The translations under genes and the position numbers were made by a program. A stretch of DNA of 64,000 nucleotides from Niebla homalea (Eukaryota > Ascomycota > Lecanoromycetes > Lecanorales > Ramalinaceae), in NCBI GenBank assembly GCA_019925105.1, contig JAHGAU010000035.1, positions 310,001 through 374,000 of the forward strand. Reading direction: 5' to 3'. Under the pieces are notes generated by a model, which did no database searches, was not told the origin of the DNA, and saw only the letters and a program-made list of their open reading frames with translations. This document shows, piece by piece, positions 31,853 through 43,018 of the stretch (positions are counted from its first letter, which is position 1; each line of letters starts with the position of its first letter).

Positions 31853-33038
31853 TCACAATTCCCCTTCTTCCCTCTCAAACACAAACAGTGCTTCATCCTT
31901 CCCCGCAAAACTCGGGAGTGCAACCTGCACCGTCTTCCTAAAATCCCCCTTCTCCCTCCCCATCCAATGATCAATCCTCTCATCCTTAAACCCTGTATAC
32001 CCACTCCCATTCTGGGTCCCCGCAACCACAATCGTCCTGCCCTCATACGCCTCAACGATGCTCTTCGTGAATTCCCCACCCACCACCGGATACACAAGCA
32101 ACAAGACCCCTGCCCTGCCCCCTGCCTGCGCCTGCAAAAACCCCACCCCGTCCTTCCCAATCGTATCACCCACCCACATGGTCCGCCATGCACTCTGCGC
32201 GTTATCCACTGCCACAACCTCCACACCATGCCGTCTTAGCATGTAGCTCCAATACCCGTTTCCGCTGCCAATGTCATAGACCTCCCGCCCGCCCGCTACG
32301 TGCTTGATCACCTCGAGCGACTCGAAGCTGGGCACCACGCACCCGAAGTGGTGCATGAATACGGGCAGGACTTGGTGTGACTGCTTCACCTTCTCGGTGC
32401 CGGGGACGGGACCGCACCATTCAAGCGCATGGCAGGACCAGATCCAGAAGTCGAGGGCGGGGTTAATGTGCTGTTTGCTGCGTGGGACGGTAATGTTTGT
32501 GGGGAACAGGCGGAGGGAGGCGAGGTACGAGGCCGAGGCATGGCGGAGAGAGGATTTGCGGGCGTTGGAGGCGAAGGCTGTGAGCGCTTTCGATGGGGTT
32601 GTGGAGGGGGAGAAGAGGGTGGTGTAGGCGGAGATGTCAGTGGTGGTTGGAGGATCTAGCTGGTAGGGATGAAGAAGGGCTAGGGTATCAGATCATCAGA
32701 TTTCGAGGTCTTTCATTGCCGAGCGGTTGAGAGAGGAGAGGAGGATGTGAGGGGAGAAAGTAGCTAACCACGTGCCCGTCATCATTGCGGTACCAGGCAT
32801 GTAGACCTTGGTCTCTGCCATGGCCGATGGCTTGTTGGACTTGAGCGAGGGTGACGCTGGCGATGGCATGGTAAACGTAATTGTCGTTGGGTGGAAGGTT
32901 GAAGGTGTGGATGATGGAACTGCGGAGATCGTTGTTTGAGGGAAGAGGGCGATAGCCAGACTGCCATTGTGTGAAGAGAGCGTCGGGATTGAAAGTCGCT
33001 GAGCCTGTCGTGAAAGCGACCTTTGATCCTGTAGGCAT
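31853..33038 (-). CDS. SAM-dependent methyltransferase-like protein
   Basis: Two exons, 33038-32769 and 32659-31853 (358 residues); the 109-nt intron has a gttagc donor and ctaccag acceptor and joins phase 0 to 0. A Rossmann-type methyltransferase motif I is clear (EVYDIGSGNGYWSYMLRR), followed by an acidic motif II end (VEVVAVDNAQ). The N-terminal domain (MPTGSKVAFTTGSATF, and ALTAFASNARKSSLRHASAS in exon 2) is not recognised. The substrate is unknown. The 5' exon assignment rests on frame and splice signals, so the N-terminal 90 residues are less certain than the rest. Confidence 0.7.
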
Positions 33039-33340
33039 GTCGGTCGCAGGGTGTCCTCAGTTGTACTCTTCAGAATTTGCTGTGAGCATATTATTCTGTC
33101 GCTGCAATGACGTAGATGTTGTTTCTGCTCTCGGTCCATCGCAATAACAAGCATGGGGAGCGAAAAGCATGCAGTACCGCAACTTCTTGCGTTTCAAATG
33201 AGGACAGGTCATGCCTGTGTCTGTCCAGATCGCTAGCAACGGGGTATCATTTCCTACTTATACCATGCCCAAACCCCTAGGACTTCTTCGTTATATCAGG
33301 CCAATGAGCAACGCTTCCATTCCTGATCCAAGCTGCCCTA

Positions 33341-35239
33341 TCAGAATCTTCCCTTCACGTACTTGTACCGATAAGCCTGTTTGTCACCTTTGTCTGGCAG
33401 CCCCAGCTCCTCCTTGCCCCAGCTCTGGAGCAGTACCTTCCCCATTCTGTCCCGTTCCTTGAAGAGCAGGTTGGCTCTCCTCATCCATTCCTTCTCTCTC
33501 CGCCTCGTTGTTTCGGCGAAGCGATGTTCCAGCTCGGCATTGACCGCTTCGTTGACTTCTTTAGTTGCAAGTATTTCCTGCTGTGCAGCTTCGGCATCCG
33601 CACGTGCAGCTCTCGTTGCCTGGTGTGATTTCTCGAGTTTTGTAGACAAGACCCGGATGGCAGATCGCAATTCGTCTTCTACGCTAAGAGTTGACGATTC
33701 GTTCTGTTCGGCGACTTGCTGTTCGAGGCCCTTGATCCGTTGTTCCAGTTTGAGCATCTGCGAGTGGTGAGAGTCTTTGAGCGCAACTTCGCTTTTTTGA
33801 TGTGTCTGGCCTGCTTTCTTTAGAGCAGCACTCAGGATGTTCCTCTCTTTGACATGTTGGGCTTTGAGTGAGGCTAGGATGGCAAAATGCTCGCGATTTG
33901 ATTTCTCGGTTGCAGCTTCGGCAGCCTCCTCTGCCGCGTCCTCCTCATTTGAGGTGCTCTTGGCTCGAAGCTCAGCAATCGAGGCATGTGCTGCTTCGAG
34001 CTCTATCACCTTATCTTGTAACTGTTCCTGGGCATGTGAGAGATCTTTGGACTGGCGTGAATTTTCCTGAATAAGCTTTTCATTCTCGTTCTCAACCTCC
34101 TCGGAGATTCGCCTGGACTCTCTCAGCTGGTCGCAGCCATTTTCCAGCTCACTGTTAGCTTTTGCAACCTCAGCTGACAGCTTTTGGATGGTTTCTTCAT
34201 TGTGCTGTCGGCTTTCTGCAAGCTTGGCCGCTTCATGAGCAATCGTGAGGCTTTTACTACGCTCATGCTCGGCCTCCTTCTTCTGTTGCTCGAGCAAGGC
34301 TTTGACCGAGTCAAGCTCTTGACCATGGTTGTGTCGTATATCTTCAAGCTCTGCCTCCAAAGTAGCTGCGGTGTCGTCCGCATGCTGTAGTCGATCACGA
34401 GCGTCCTCAAGCTCAGCTTCTAAGGTTACTGTCCTGTCGTTTGCATTCTTCAACTGTTCACGGACTCCTTCTAGTTTCTGGTGGTCATCCTTCCTCTTGA
34501 TAGTCATCTGATGATCCCACTCTCCAAGCTTTCTCTGCGCTTGGTCTCGCTGAATCCTCATGAGCTCATTCTCCTGGTGCAGTCTTGCATTTTCTCGTCG
34601 CATGTTCTCTTCCTCGGCTCGCATGGTTTCGACTTCAGCTTGCAGCGCCGAAATGCGTCGAAAAATCTCCTCCTCGGTATCACGCCCTGGTGTCTCTTCG
34701 AATTGTTGGCCCGCCTGAGCGAGTAATTGATCTTGCGACTGTTGGGGCTGCGTTTCTACTTCAACGTTCCTTTTCGATGGAGGCGTCGACGATTCAGCAG
34801 GCTCAAACAGACTCTCCTCTTCGAATCCCCCAACATGAGAGTCGATCTCGCGGAAATCGCGCTCGAGTTTCTCGGACACGCTTTCGTCATCTCTTTGGCC
34901 ATCACTGGCCTTTTGGTGATTCATTTCTACTTCGGATCTTTGTTTCTTGACCCATTTATCGTCGCCTTTCATCCATTTTGCCATGTTCAGTGTAAAATCC
35001 TCGGGGCCGTCATCCTCACTTGGCATCTCATCTCTGTCCTGATCACGATCCTCTACAACCACGCTGCTAGGCTTCTCTCCTAGCGCCCCCAGATCGATCG
35101 TGAAATCGTCAAAAATGTCTCTGGGCGGCTCTTGGAGAGGCATTGTCGAGGTGAAGGAAGGTGTCGAGAAGATCTCGGAAGGAAGGAGCGCTGATGGTTG
35201 GGAAGGTTGCTTTGGAGTTGGTGATGATGGCTTGGCCAT
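33341..35239 (-). CDS. Coiled-coil spindle-pole-body-type protein
   Basis: Single exon, 632 residues. The N-terminus has MPLQEPPRDIFDDFTIDLGA and GPEDFTLNMAKWM motifs, then about 400 residues of heptad coiled coil (about 190-600), ending with EKEWMRRANLLFKERDRMGK and QAYRYKYVKG. These end motifs are typical of fungal proteins annotated as spindle-pole-body or microtubule-organising-centre associated (SnaD/Cut12-like); I am sure of the coiled coil and only moderately of the SPB role. Strong heptads raise the chance of false matches to myosin-like proteins. Confidence 0.7.
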   Translation of the reverse strand: MAKPSSPTPKQPSQPSALLPSEIFSTPSFTSTMPLQEPPRDIFDDFTIDLGALGEKPSSVVVEDRDQDRDEMPSEDDGPEDFTLNMAKWMKGDDKWVKKQRSEVEMNHQKASDGQRDDESVSEKLERDFREIDSHVGGFEEESLFEPAESSTPPSKRNVEVETQPQQSQDQLLAQAGQQFEETPGRDTEEEIFRRISALQAEVETMRAEEENMRRENARLHQENELMRIQRDQAQRKLGEWDHQMTIKRKDDHQKLEGVREQLKNANDRTVTLEAELEDARDRLQHADDTAATLEAELEDIRHNHGQELDSVKALLEQQKKEAEHERSKSLTIAHEAAKLAESRQHNEETIQKLSAEVAKANSELENGCDQLRESRRISEEVENENEKLIQENSRQSKDLSHAQEQLQDKVIELEAAHASIAELRAKSTSNEEDAAEEAAEAATEKSNREHFAILASLKAQHVKERNILSAALKKAGQTHQKSEVALKDSHHSQMLKLEQRIKGLEQQVAEQNESSTLSVEDELRSAIRVLSTKLEKSHQATRAARADAEAAQQEILATKEVNEAVNAELEHRFAETTRRREKEWMRRANLLFKERDRMGKVLLQSWGKEELGLPDKGDKQAYRYKYVKGRF

Positions 35240-35529
35240 GATTCGTTGTTGATTGAGTTTTTACCGTTTGGGAAAGCTATGACAATTGTGCAATCGTTCC
35301 TAGAAGCAAGTATGCAAAGCACATGTTGGGTAGCAAACAGTGGGTTAAAGACGCGTTGTTTACAATTCAAATTCAGAAGCCCACGTTCGTTTTCAGCCTA
35401 GCTCAGCTTGGCCAATCAGGTAGGCTGCTCTTTATCGATACCGCTGAAGGGGCCCATCCAATCCTTCACGCCGACTTTTCTTAAAGCTATTGTTGAAGAA
35501 GAGAAGCTAAGGTAGGGAAGCAATGAATT

Positions 35530-36398
35530 ATGGACGTCCCAGTCTTAGCCAACATACTGGGCACCATAGGTGCAGTCTGTTGGTCTATCCAGCTCCTCCC
35601 ACAGATTTTCATCAACTACAGACGTCACCACACTACAGGCTTGCAGCCTTCTATGATGCTTCTTTGGGCCTCAGCTGGCGTGCCATTGGGCGTGTACAAC
35701 ATTGTCAGGCAATTTAACGTAGCATTGCGTGTCCAAGCTCAGATCCTGACAATCTTGAGCCTGATCACTTGGGCACAGTGCTGTTATTATGGTAAATCAT
35801 GGGGCATAAGGCGATGCATTGTAACAGTCTCGGTGATAGGAGTGGCGATGGGGGCCATCGAAGCAGGTTTGATCCTTGCGTTAAAGGTAGCACTCAGTAG
35901 GAATATAGACTGGCCAATCACCATCATGGCTATTCTAGCAGCTGTGCTGCTCGCCATGGGAGTGCTCAGGCATTATTGGGATATTTGGACCCATCGTACC
36001 GTTCGAGGCATAAGCTTCATCTTCGTGGGTATAGATGCGGCAGGTGATCTGTTCTCACTCCTATCTATACGTGAGTCAGCTCTGAGTACATCACGTTGAT
36101 CGGTGCGGTATCTTACATGCGATGCAAAGCTTTCCAACCTGAACTGGATGTCCTAGGGATAGCCATCTATGGTACGGAGCTGACGTTGTGGATTGGCGTA
36201 TTCATGTGTGGAGGCTACTTCAACCTTACGCCATGGCTTGTGAGGCAGCTCAGTAGACGGCGACAGCAGCAAGAGGATGACGAACAAGTCCACGCGCAAG
36301 GGGCCTCGACAGGCGTTGCGTTGCATTCTATGCCATCGACAACTTCGGTATTTCGTACCCCTTCTTCCGGGGTTTTCGAGGGCGACATTGGTGAATGA
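35530..36398 (+). CDS. PQ-loop repeat membrane protein
   Basis: Two exons, 35530-36070 and 36130-36398, with a 59-nt gtgagt intron (269 residues). Seven hydrophobic helices. The first PQ-loop is WSIQLLPQIFINYRRHHTTG and the second is the less typical HYWDIWTHRTVRGISFIF. This arrangement matches fungal PQ-loop proteins of the cystinosin / basic amino acid carrier superfamily, usually at vacuolar or lysosome-like membranes. The cytosolic C-tail is Gln/Asp-rich and polar (RRRQQQEDDEQ). The second loop lacks the PQ pair, so transport activity is uncertain. Confidence 0.85.
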
Positions 36399-36419
36399 CA
36401 CTTTCGAGTCTTACAGTCA

Positions 36420-38027
36420 TCAACCTTTCGTGGTCTGTGTGGGGATTCCATCTTTGCCATCGACGCCGTCGAGTCTGGACTTCTTTCGAACCAGGCCAGC
36501 GGAGAGGCTTTGTACCACAGAACCATCGCCCTGATGCAAGTTGTCCTCAACAGCTGGTCTTTTCTTCTTCCTAATAAGACCTAAGCCAAGTGTAGACACC
36601 GCCGATACGGGATCAGGCGCACTCCGCGCTGTAGTAACAATCTCCTTTTGGCCGACAATCACACGTCCCCATTTACCGCTCTTTGCGAGGTCCGCTGCAC
36701 CGTCTATCCACCTGCGGCTTGATTCGGCTGCCACTTTCTCGTCGGCATAGTCGAGTCGCAAGAGCATCCTGCCTAGTCTATCATAATCCTTCTGTCGAAG
36801 TACCACCTCACCACGACTTGAATCTGGCCAAAAATAGGACTCGGTCTTCTCAGGCTGATCTTCAAATTCGTGAATTTCTTTGCATTTCACCGGTGTAGGA
36901 CTTGATGGCTCCAAATATGCCGAGGAGGTCTGAGGAGGCGTTCGAGGGGGTTCAGCAGTTGAGCTGGAAGCCAGCGTTGGCTTGTCCTTTTGTACCATCC
37001 CGTCATTAGGCTCTGCATGCTCAATGATCCGATCTTCTGGAATCTTGGTAGACTTGGCACTATTCTGCATGCTTGGGGCGAAGTTGTGGGGAGTGAAAAC
37101 ACCCCACAGAAACCCGACGAGACGACCAGAGGAACATTCCTGGCGAAACGACATGGCGTCCCAAAATTGATCTAGGGACCTGATGCTCCTCCACTTCCCT
37201 GTATGTGCCGATCTTGCGGCTTCCTGAGACAGCACTTGAGACTCGTTTGCCTCTGGATCCGGTATCTCCTCGTCCAAGGTCTCCACAAAGCGTGCTTTGG
37301 GGTCGTCAGGGAATCTGGGTATCAGGCATCGTTCGGGAAGATCGGGCGAAGATGCGAGGTCCCGAAGCGGATCTGCAACGGCCCAATCATCCGCGACTTT
37401 TGATCTTCTCGGGAAAAAAGCTTTCGTTGAATAGGTGTCGTACCCAGGCACTCGCAGGTATCCTGCCGCTTTTTGAGGCAATGCAGCGTGTTGCTTTTCT
37501 TCATCTCCAACACGGCCCTGGAGAATGGGATCAACCACTCGGCACCACCATTTGATCAAACCGTAATCGTCCAAGACATGCTTGCGGGCATTCTCGACGC
37601 TGCCCGGAAAGAGGTACTGATTCTGGGCACGAGCGAACAATGAGAGGACTAGCGGTCTGTCCTTGCGACTTCTTTCACCAATCAAGTATTGCAGAAATAC
37701 CGTAGCAATGGTCCTCAGTGGAGAATGCGTACCCTTGGGCAAATTGAGCAAATGCAGGTAGCCCGTGGAATCGGCCTTGGAGACGAATAGCGTTGTCAGA
37801 TGCCGTGTAGTGTAGATTGGGACTTCGATTGCAAAGACTTGTAGCATTGAGTCATTGTGCTCTATTGAGACACTCAGGACTTGGCTTTCGCAGTAAGTCT
37901 CCTCCAGAAGCTGGCCTGGTGGAGGAGCAAATAGCGCAGGGCATTTGGTCGGAGGAGTCGAGACATGGTGGAGGATGAATTTGTAGCTTTTAGGCAAGAC
38001 CTCAGCAAGGATTTCAGCAAGATTCAT
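36420..38027 (-). CDS. RTT109: Histone acetyltransferase Rtt109
   Basis: Fungal-specific acetyltransferase that modifies H3 K56 on newly made histones with Asf1/Vps75 in replication and repair. The 535-residue product starts MNLAEILAEVLPKSYKFILH at 38027; the frame is open further upstream to 38285, but that part lacks family similarity and would overlap the mL57 start. Family signatures: CPALFAPPPGQLLEETYCES, FVSKADSTGY (Asp86, the counterpart of the essential loop Asp), and LFARAQNQYLFPGSVENARK then HVLDDYGLIKWW. Single exon. It faces the mL57 gene with about 235 bases between starts. Confidence 0.93.
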   Translation of the reverse strand: MNLAEILAEVLPKSYKFILHHVSTPPTKCPALFAPPPGQLLEETYCESQVLSVSIEHNDSMLQVFAIEVPIYTTRHLTTLFVSKADSTGYLHLLNLPKGTHSPLRTIATVFLQYLIGERSRKDRPLVLSLFARAQNQYLFPGSVENARKHVLDDYGLIKWWCRVVDPILQGRVGDEEKQHAALPQKAAGYLRVPGYDTYSTKAFFPRRSKVADDWAVADPLRDLASSPDLPERCLIPRFPDDPKARFVETLDEEIPDPEANESQVLSQEAARSAHTGKWRSIRSLDQFWDAMSFRQECSSGRLVGFLWGVFTPHNFAPSMQNSAKSTKIPEDRIIEHAEPNDGMVQKDKPTLASSSTAEPPRTPPQTSSAYLEPSSPTPVKCKEIHEFEDQPEKTESYFWPDSSRGEVVLRQKDYDRLGRMLLRLDYADEKVAAESSRRWIDGAADLAKSGKWGRVIVGQKEIVTTARSAPDPVSAVSTLGLGLIRKKKRPAVEDNLHQGDGSVVQSLSAGLVRKKSRLDGVDGKDGIPTQTTKG

Positions 38028-38261
38028 CTCGAACGCGAGCAAAAAGCAAACAGCAATATCCAAACGCCAAAATGCAATGCTCGAAAATGCAATGGGATGT
38101 TGTAGAGGGAAAAATGATGAGGCTTGACGCGATTCAGAACTCTGGGCGCGACTCCAGCCAAATTCCGCCTCCGCCGAAATTTCTTGATCGTCATTTCTTC
38201 GCTCGACATTCCAGACCTTTATTGTCACGAGAGCTTCAGTCGCTCTTATTAACTCTTCATT

Positions 38262-39262
38262 ATGTCTTTCACTCCATCCAAACATTCACTGAAAGCTCTT
38301 GCCCTCCTGAAAAATCCGCCACCCCCTTACCTGTGCCCTCTTCTTCACAACCCCCATTACCAGCAGCATCCTCATCCTCCACACTCGACCTCCCAGCAGC
38401 AGCACTTCCACATGACACCTCAACCCTCGGAGCCATACACTTATACCCCCCAACAACCTCGCCAACCACAAACCGTCCCGCGGTGGGCGCAAACCCCTCC
38501 CCGAATGACCGCCCCCTTCCGCTCCAAACCTGCCGTCGAGGAAAACGATTACCCCGTGAACTCCGACCCCGTGAAACTCGATCGCGTATACGAGAACATG
38601 TTAGGCGAGGGCGGCACGGACCTATTGACCGAGGAGGTGAAATGGCTGGCCGTCACACACAAGAGCTTCGATCATGGGCGGAGGGGGTATAATGAGCGGT
38701 TGGCATTCTTGGGTACACTTCTTCTGCCGTCTTTATTTTGAGCAATCTTGCAAGAAGGGGGGGAGGAAGATGAAGTAGACTAATTGTGGGAGCTACAGGC
38801 CGGAAAATCGTGGAGCTGCAAGCATCGCTGGCTCTGATCCAGAATTCGGCAATGGACGGCGCCCCCCAGAGGCCAGGCGCGGAGGAGGAAAGCGAGCCGC
38901 TGAAGGGATTGGGGGGATTGACGGCGCATTTCAGGCAGATGACGATGGATAAGCAGAGAGCGGCGCAATTGGGGAGGAGGTACAGGTTGGATGAGGTGAT
39001 TAGGTGGAAGCCGCAGAGGGTAAGTCTCCGCAAATCCGCACAAAGAGAGGCTTGACATGGGAGAGCAATCATGGCTAATAAAGGTTTGGGAATGCAGGCC
39101 AGGGATCTCACGGCATCAGGCTTTACGCTGGTTATACAGCAGGCGCTCTATGCTATTGTCGGGGCGGTGGCATTGCAGCGGGGAGGGCAGGTCGCGAATG
39201 AGGTGGTGAGGGAGAGGATACTGAGTCCGCTGGGGTTGAGGCAGGAAGCTGCGAGATTTTGA
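38262..39262 (+). CDS. MRPL15: Mitochondrial large-subunit ribosomal protein mL57 (YmL15 type)
   Basis: RNase III-fold protein of the fungal mitoribosome large subunit. Three exons: 38262-38712, 38799-39019 and 39098-39262 (278 residues); introns have gtacac/cag and gtaagt/gcag ends. Signature: DLLTEEVKWLAVTHKSFDHG and NERLAFLGRKIVELQ. The RNase III catalytic acids are not in place, as is usual for mL57. The N-terminus is Pro/Gln/His-rich (PQQPRQPQTVPRWAQTPPR) and basic, consistent with mitochondrial targeting. The C-terminal block ARDLTASGFTLVIQQALYAI is well conserved in the family. Confidence 0.9.
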
Positions 39263-39911
39263 TCCCTCGTTCGAGGTCTTGCAGACTGTAGACATCAACA
39301 GAGAGGCTAATTGAGCGTCATTGGATACCCAATACATTGGAGCTTCTCGTGAAGCTCTTGTGACAAATTTGATGGCTTCTCTGACAAGCCTGTCTGGCCT
39401 CTCTTCTCCTTTCCCGATCTCGTGTCATGTGATATTAAAGGTCTGTCTGATCCCTCTGACACCGCCCATGCAACCGTAGTCGGCCTAGAAGGCCATGCAT
39501 GGCCAGTTCTTAATGGAACCATCGCAAAGTCGCTCGCTCTCCGCGCCTCTGTATCGCAAATTTCAACAATGGAGGAGGAGAAAAGCAATGATATGAACAG
39601 GAAGTCCCATCAATGCCGTACTTGTGTCGAGTTGCACTGTCTGTTGGGCGCCTGGTGAGAAAGAAAAACTGGAGAGCTGCGGAAGCTCTTTTCTTAAATG
39701 GTGGGCAGGAATTTAATGACGCGCTAGTCCACTTCAGGGGCAAACTTTTGATATTGAGGGACCAAAGGTGTTTGCCTGTCGACCGAATTTTGCAGGGGAC
39801 GTTGGAGCTATTCTCCTTCATACGTAATGAGCATCTCAGATAGGCCATCAGCTCTTCTCTCAATCACTTGATCGCGGCCCCGAGCCTGGATACGGACCCA
39901 ATTTCCCAACC
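39263..39911. other. Intergenic before AP-1 mu
   Basis: Contains short frames on both strands (for example 39613-39843 plus) that have no domain and no splice support; not called. Confidence 0.4.
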
Positions 39912-41839
39912 ATGGCTTCGGCCCTCTTCTTCCTCGACTTGAAGGGCAAGGTAGGAGCTCTCCATACATGAGATCCGTGAAGGCCAGAGAGAATGAACAA
40001 CTGACTCTAATCTTTCGTGCTAGACCCTCCTTGCCCGCAACTACAGGGGCGACATCCCCATGTCCGCCGTCGAGAAATTCCCCATCCTCCTCTCCGAAGC
40101 CGAGGAAGAATCCTCAGCAGTCCCACCATGTTTCTCAGACGAAGGTATAAACGTATGAGACTCCAGATACACCTATTGCTAGCTAGCTACCTCACGTCTC
40201 GAGCTAAAAGCTATCCTGTGCTGTATTACAGTACCTCTACATCCGCCACTCGAACCTCTACCTCCTCGCCCTCACGAAACGCAACACCAATGCCGCCGAG
40301 ATCCTCCTCTTCCTCCACAAGATCGTCGAGGTCTTCACCGAATACTTCAAGGAACTCGAGGAGGAATCCATCCGCGACAACTTCGTCATCATCTACGAGC
40401 TGCTGGACGAGATGATGGACTTTGGGTACCCGCAAACCACCGAGTCCAAGATCCTGCAGGAGTACATCACGCAGGAGTCGCACAAGCTGGAGATCCAGGC
40501 GCGGCCGCCGATCGCGGTGACGAACGCGGTCAGCTGGCGGAGCGAGGGGATTCGGTACCGGAAGAACGAGGTGTTCCTGGATGTGATTGAGAGCCTGAAC
40601 CTGCTGGTCTCGTCGACGGGGAATGTGCTGCGATCGGAGATCTTGGGGGCGGTGAAGCTGAAGTGCTACCTCTCCGGCATGCCGGAGCTCCGATTGGGGC
40701 TGAACGACAAGGCCATGTTCGAGACGACGGGAAGAGCGACGCGGGGCAAAGCAGTCGAGATGGAGGATGTGAAATTCCATCAGTGCGTGCGGCTATCGAG
40801 ATTCGAGAACGATCGGACGATCAGCTTCATCCCGCCCGATGGGGAGTTCGAGTTGATGAGTTACCGGCTGAACACGCAGGTCAAACCGCTGATTTGGGTC
40901 GAGAGCGATGTGAGGAGCCATTCTGGATCGAGGATCGAGTTTACATTGAAGGTACGCGTGGTCGAAGATTCTTGCTTGTCTGGAGAAGATGCATGTTAGA
41001 GAAGATGCAGCTGCATCCGGATGTATTCATGCAATGTGGGACCTGCGTTTTCATCTATCAAAACGGATGGCTAATCGAAATCATGCACAGGCTCGAGCGC
41101 AATTCAAACGTCGCTCGACAGCGAACAACGTCGAGATCCTAGTGCCGGTACCGGAGGATGCAGACTCCCCACGCTTTCGCACGAACATCGGCAGCGTCCA
41201 CTACGCCCCAGAAAAGTCGGCGATAATATGGAAGATCAAACAATTCGGTGGGGGCAAGGAGTTCCTCATGCGGGCTGAACTTGGCTTGCCATCAGTCAAA
41301 GGGGACGACGAGCATGGAGGGGGCATGACTGGGGGTTTCGGAGGCAGTATGGGAGGAGTGGGCGGGTCCAGTGCAGGCAAGGGAAAGCGGCCGATCAGTG
41401 TCAAGTTCGAGATCCCGTATTTCACGACGAGTGGGATACAGGTGCGGTACCTGAAAATAATAGAGCCCAAGGTACGTCCGTCACATTTCCTTCTTTGGCG
41501 TTTCATATTGGAGATCGAGATCCTTCTTCTGCATGAAGAACAGCTGGAGGTTGGGCGAGCCACGAAGCACATGGACTGCGGAGAGGATAGCGCTTGCAGC
41601 GTTCAACATCCATGCTAGTCTCCACCTCTTTGCAGAAAACAACATGCTAATGCAAGGTTGGACGGTTCATCGGACCGGAGCGATGAGTTCAGAGATGACT
41701 GCTGCGAATGGTTTGGTCCTTGGTTTGAGTTCATGCTAACGCACTGCTGGTCTGTTAGCTCCAATATCCTTCGCTCCCGTGGGTACGGTATATTACACAG
41801 TCCGGCGATATCGCAGTGAGGTTACCTGATGTGCAATGA
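39912..41839 (+). CDS. APM1: AP-1 clathrin adaptor complex subunit mu
   Basis: Medium chain of the AP-1 adaptor, recognising Tyr-based cargo signals at the trans-Golgi network and endosomes. Five exons: 39912-39950, 40024-40152, 40232-40951, 41091-41471 and 41759-41839 (449 residues); every join keeps frame. N-terminal longin-like domain from MASALFFLDLKGK; the mu1-type hinge MMDFGYPQTTESKILQEYIT and RPPIAVTNAVSWRSEGIRYR; then the C-terminal mu homology domain, ending LPWVRYITQSGDIAVRLPD. A Gly/Met-rich insert (GGGMTGGFGGSMGGVGG) lies in a loop of that domain. The last intron is long for this window (287 nt). Confidence 0.95.
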
Positions 41840-42373
41840 ATTCGACGGCTCCTACGTGGGCAGGGAGCAAGCATTCGCACGTGTGATGCAGACTAGTGCG
41901 TGTGATAGCTCCTGGGCGTGCATTGATATGTCATATAGATACCATGCTGCTTTAGACCAACGACTGAAGCGGCACACTTGCTTGTTCATCATATTCCATG
42001 AAGATCGATAGCGACTGATGTTCCATAATGTCCCACTTGTCAAATTTCATCGAGCAGATGCCTCTACCGCTCTCATATTTGACAATCCTGAAGGAAGGAG
42101 GATGCTCTTCTCAGCAACGACGGTCGGACTTGATTCTCAGGTATGGATCGGATAGCAAAGCATCGGAGGGACAAGTAAGGGAGCCTCTTGACCCATTTGC
42201 CAGGGTCCTCTTTGGTTTTGACCATCACATTTGGTAGAACGCGCCGAATCCACCGGCTTCAAGCCTCTTGAGTAGGTCCTTGTTAGAGCCGCGAGCGTTT
42301 CCTGGTTCGAAGTAAATGGTAACCACGATGCCTTGCCCCGCGACATCTGTAAGTCGAATCAGCTGACTATCCT
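41840..42373. other. Intergenic after AP-1 mu
   Basis: Short unsupported frames only. Confidence 0.4.
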
Positions 42374-43018
42374 TCACTGCGATCCAATCTCGTACATACC
42401 TCGAAGTCGGCCTTGGTCATATGGGTGGGTGTTCCATCTGTGATGTTGGATCGACGCCGGGAGTACTGATACTATCCTATCTTTTGAGGTGGACAGAGCT
42501 GCGAGCGCTATCAGAATGTCCAACCTACCGATCAAGCCTGTGTATGGCGTAGCCGACGGATTGTCAGTGTGGTGACAAGCTGGCAACAGTTGTCCGACGC
42601 ATGCTTGTCCTCCAGGTGCTTGGAGTTTCTTATACTTGAATTCGGGTCCAACGTGAGATAACGTGGGTGTCGCTGGCGTCCTTCTTGCCTCAAACGCCAT
42701 GGACCGCCAAACCTGATCTGTGACATTTGGAGCTCCAGCATCACATAGGACTGAAAGCAGTTCACTCGACGGCCCTGTACTGAAAATTGTAGCAGCAGAA
42801 TATGCCTTCCCGTCCTCTGGGCAACTTCCTCCAAAGCTTCGCATATTTCCATTACTCCAGATGAAAAGCCGCTTTTGCCCCCGATCGAATTCCGATGGTT
42901 CGGTGGGAGGTTTCCATCCTGACACGTTTGCTTGCTGAGGAAATTTTGGTTTCAACAATTCGACCTTCGCAACGAAGGTCACATCCGTCACTTGAACATT
43001 CATCTTCGCATGTATCAC
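42374..43018 (-). CDS. Hypothetical protein, weak support
   Basis: A 214-codon open frame with no domain recognised; segments include KPPTEPSEFDRGQKRLFIWS and RRTPATPTLSHVGPEFKYKK. Amino-acid composition is acceptable but there is no start-context, splice or homology support, and two other frames are also open in part. It lies at the edge of a gene-poor stretch, so chance is possible. Confidence 0.3.
   Translation of the reverse strand: MIHAKMNVQVTDVTFVAKVELLKPKFPQQANVSGWKPPTEPSEFDRGQKRLFIWSNGNMRSFGGSCPEDGKAYSAATIFSTGPSSELLSVLCDAGAPNVTDQVWRSMAFEARRTPATPTLSHVGPEFKYKKLQAPGGQACVGQLLPACHHTDNPSATPYTGLIGRLDILIALAALSTSKDRIVSVLPASIQHHRWNTHPYDQGRLRGMYEIGSQ

Noticed and set aside
36099..38285. N-terminal extension of Rtt109 up to 38285
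   Set aside because: Family start MNLAEILAEVL at 38027 fits; the upstream part is open by chance and overlaps the divergent mL57 start.
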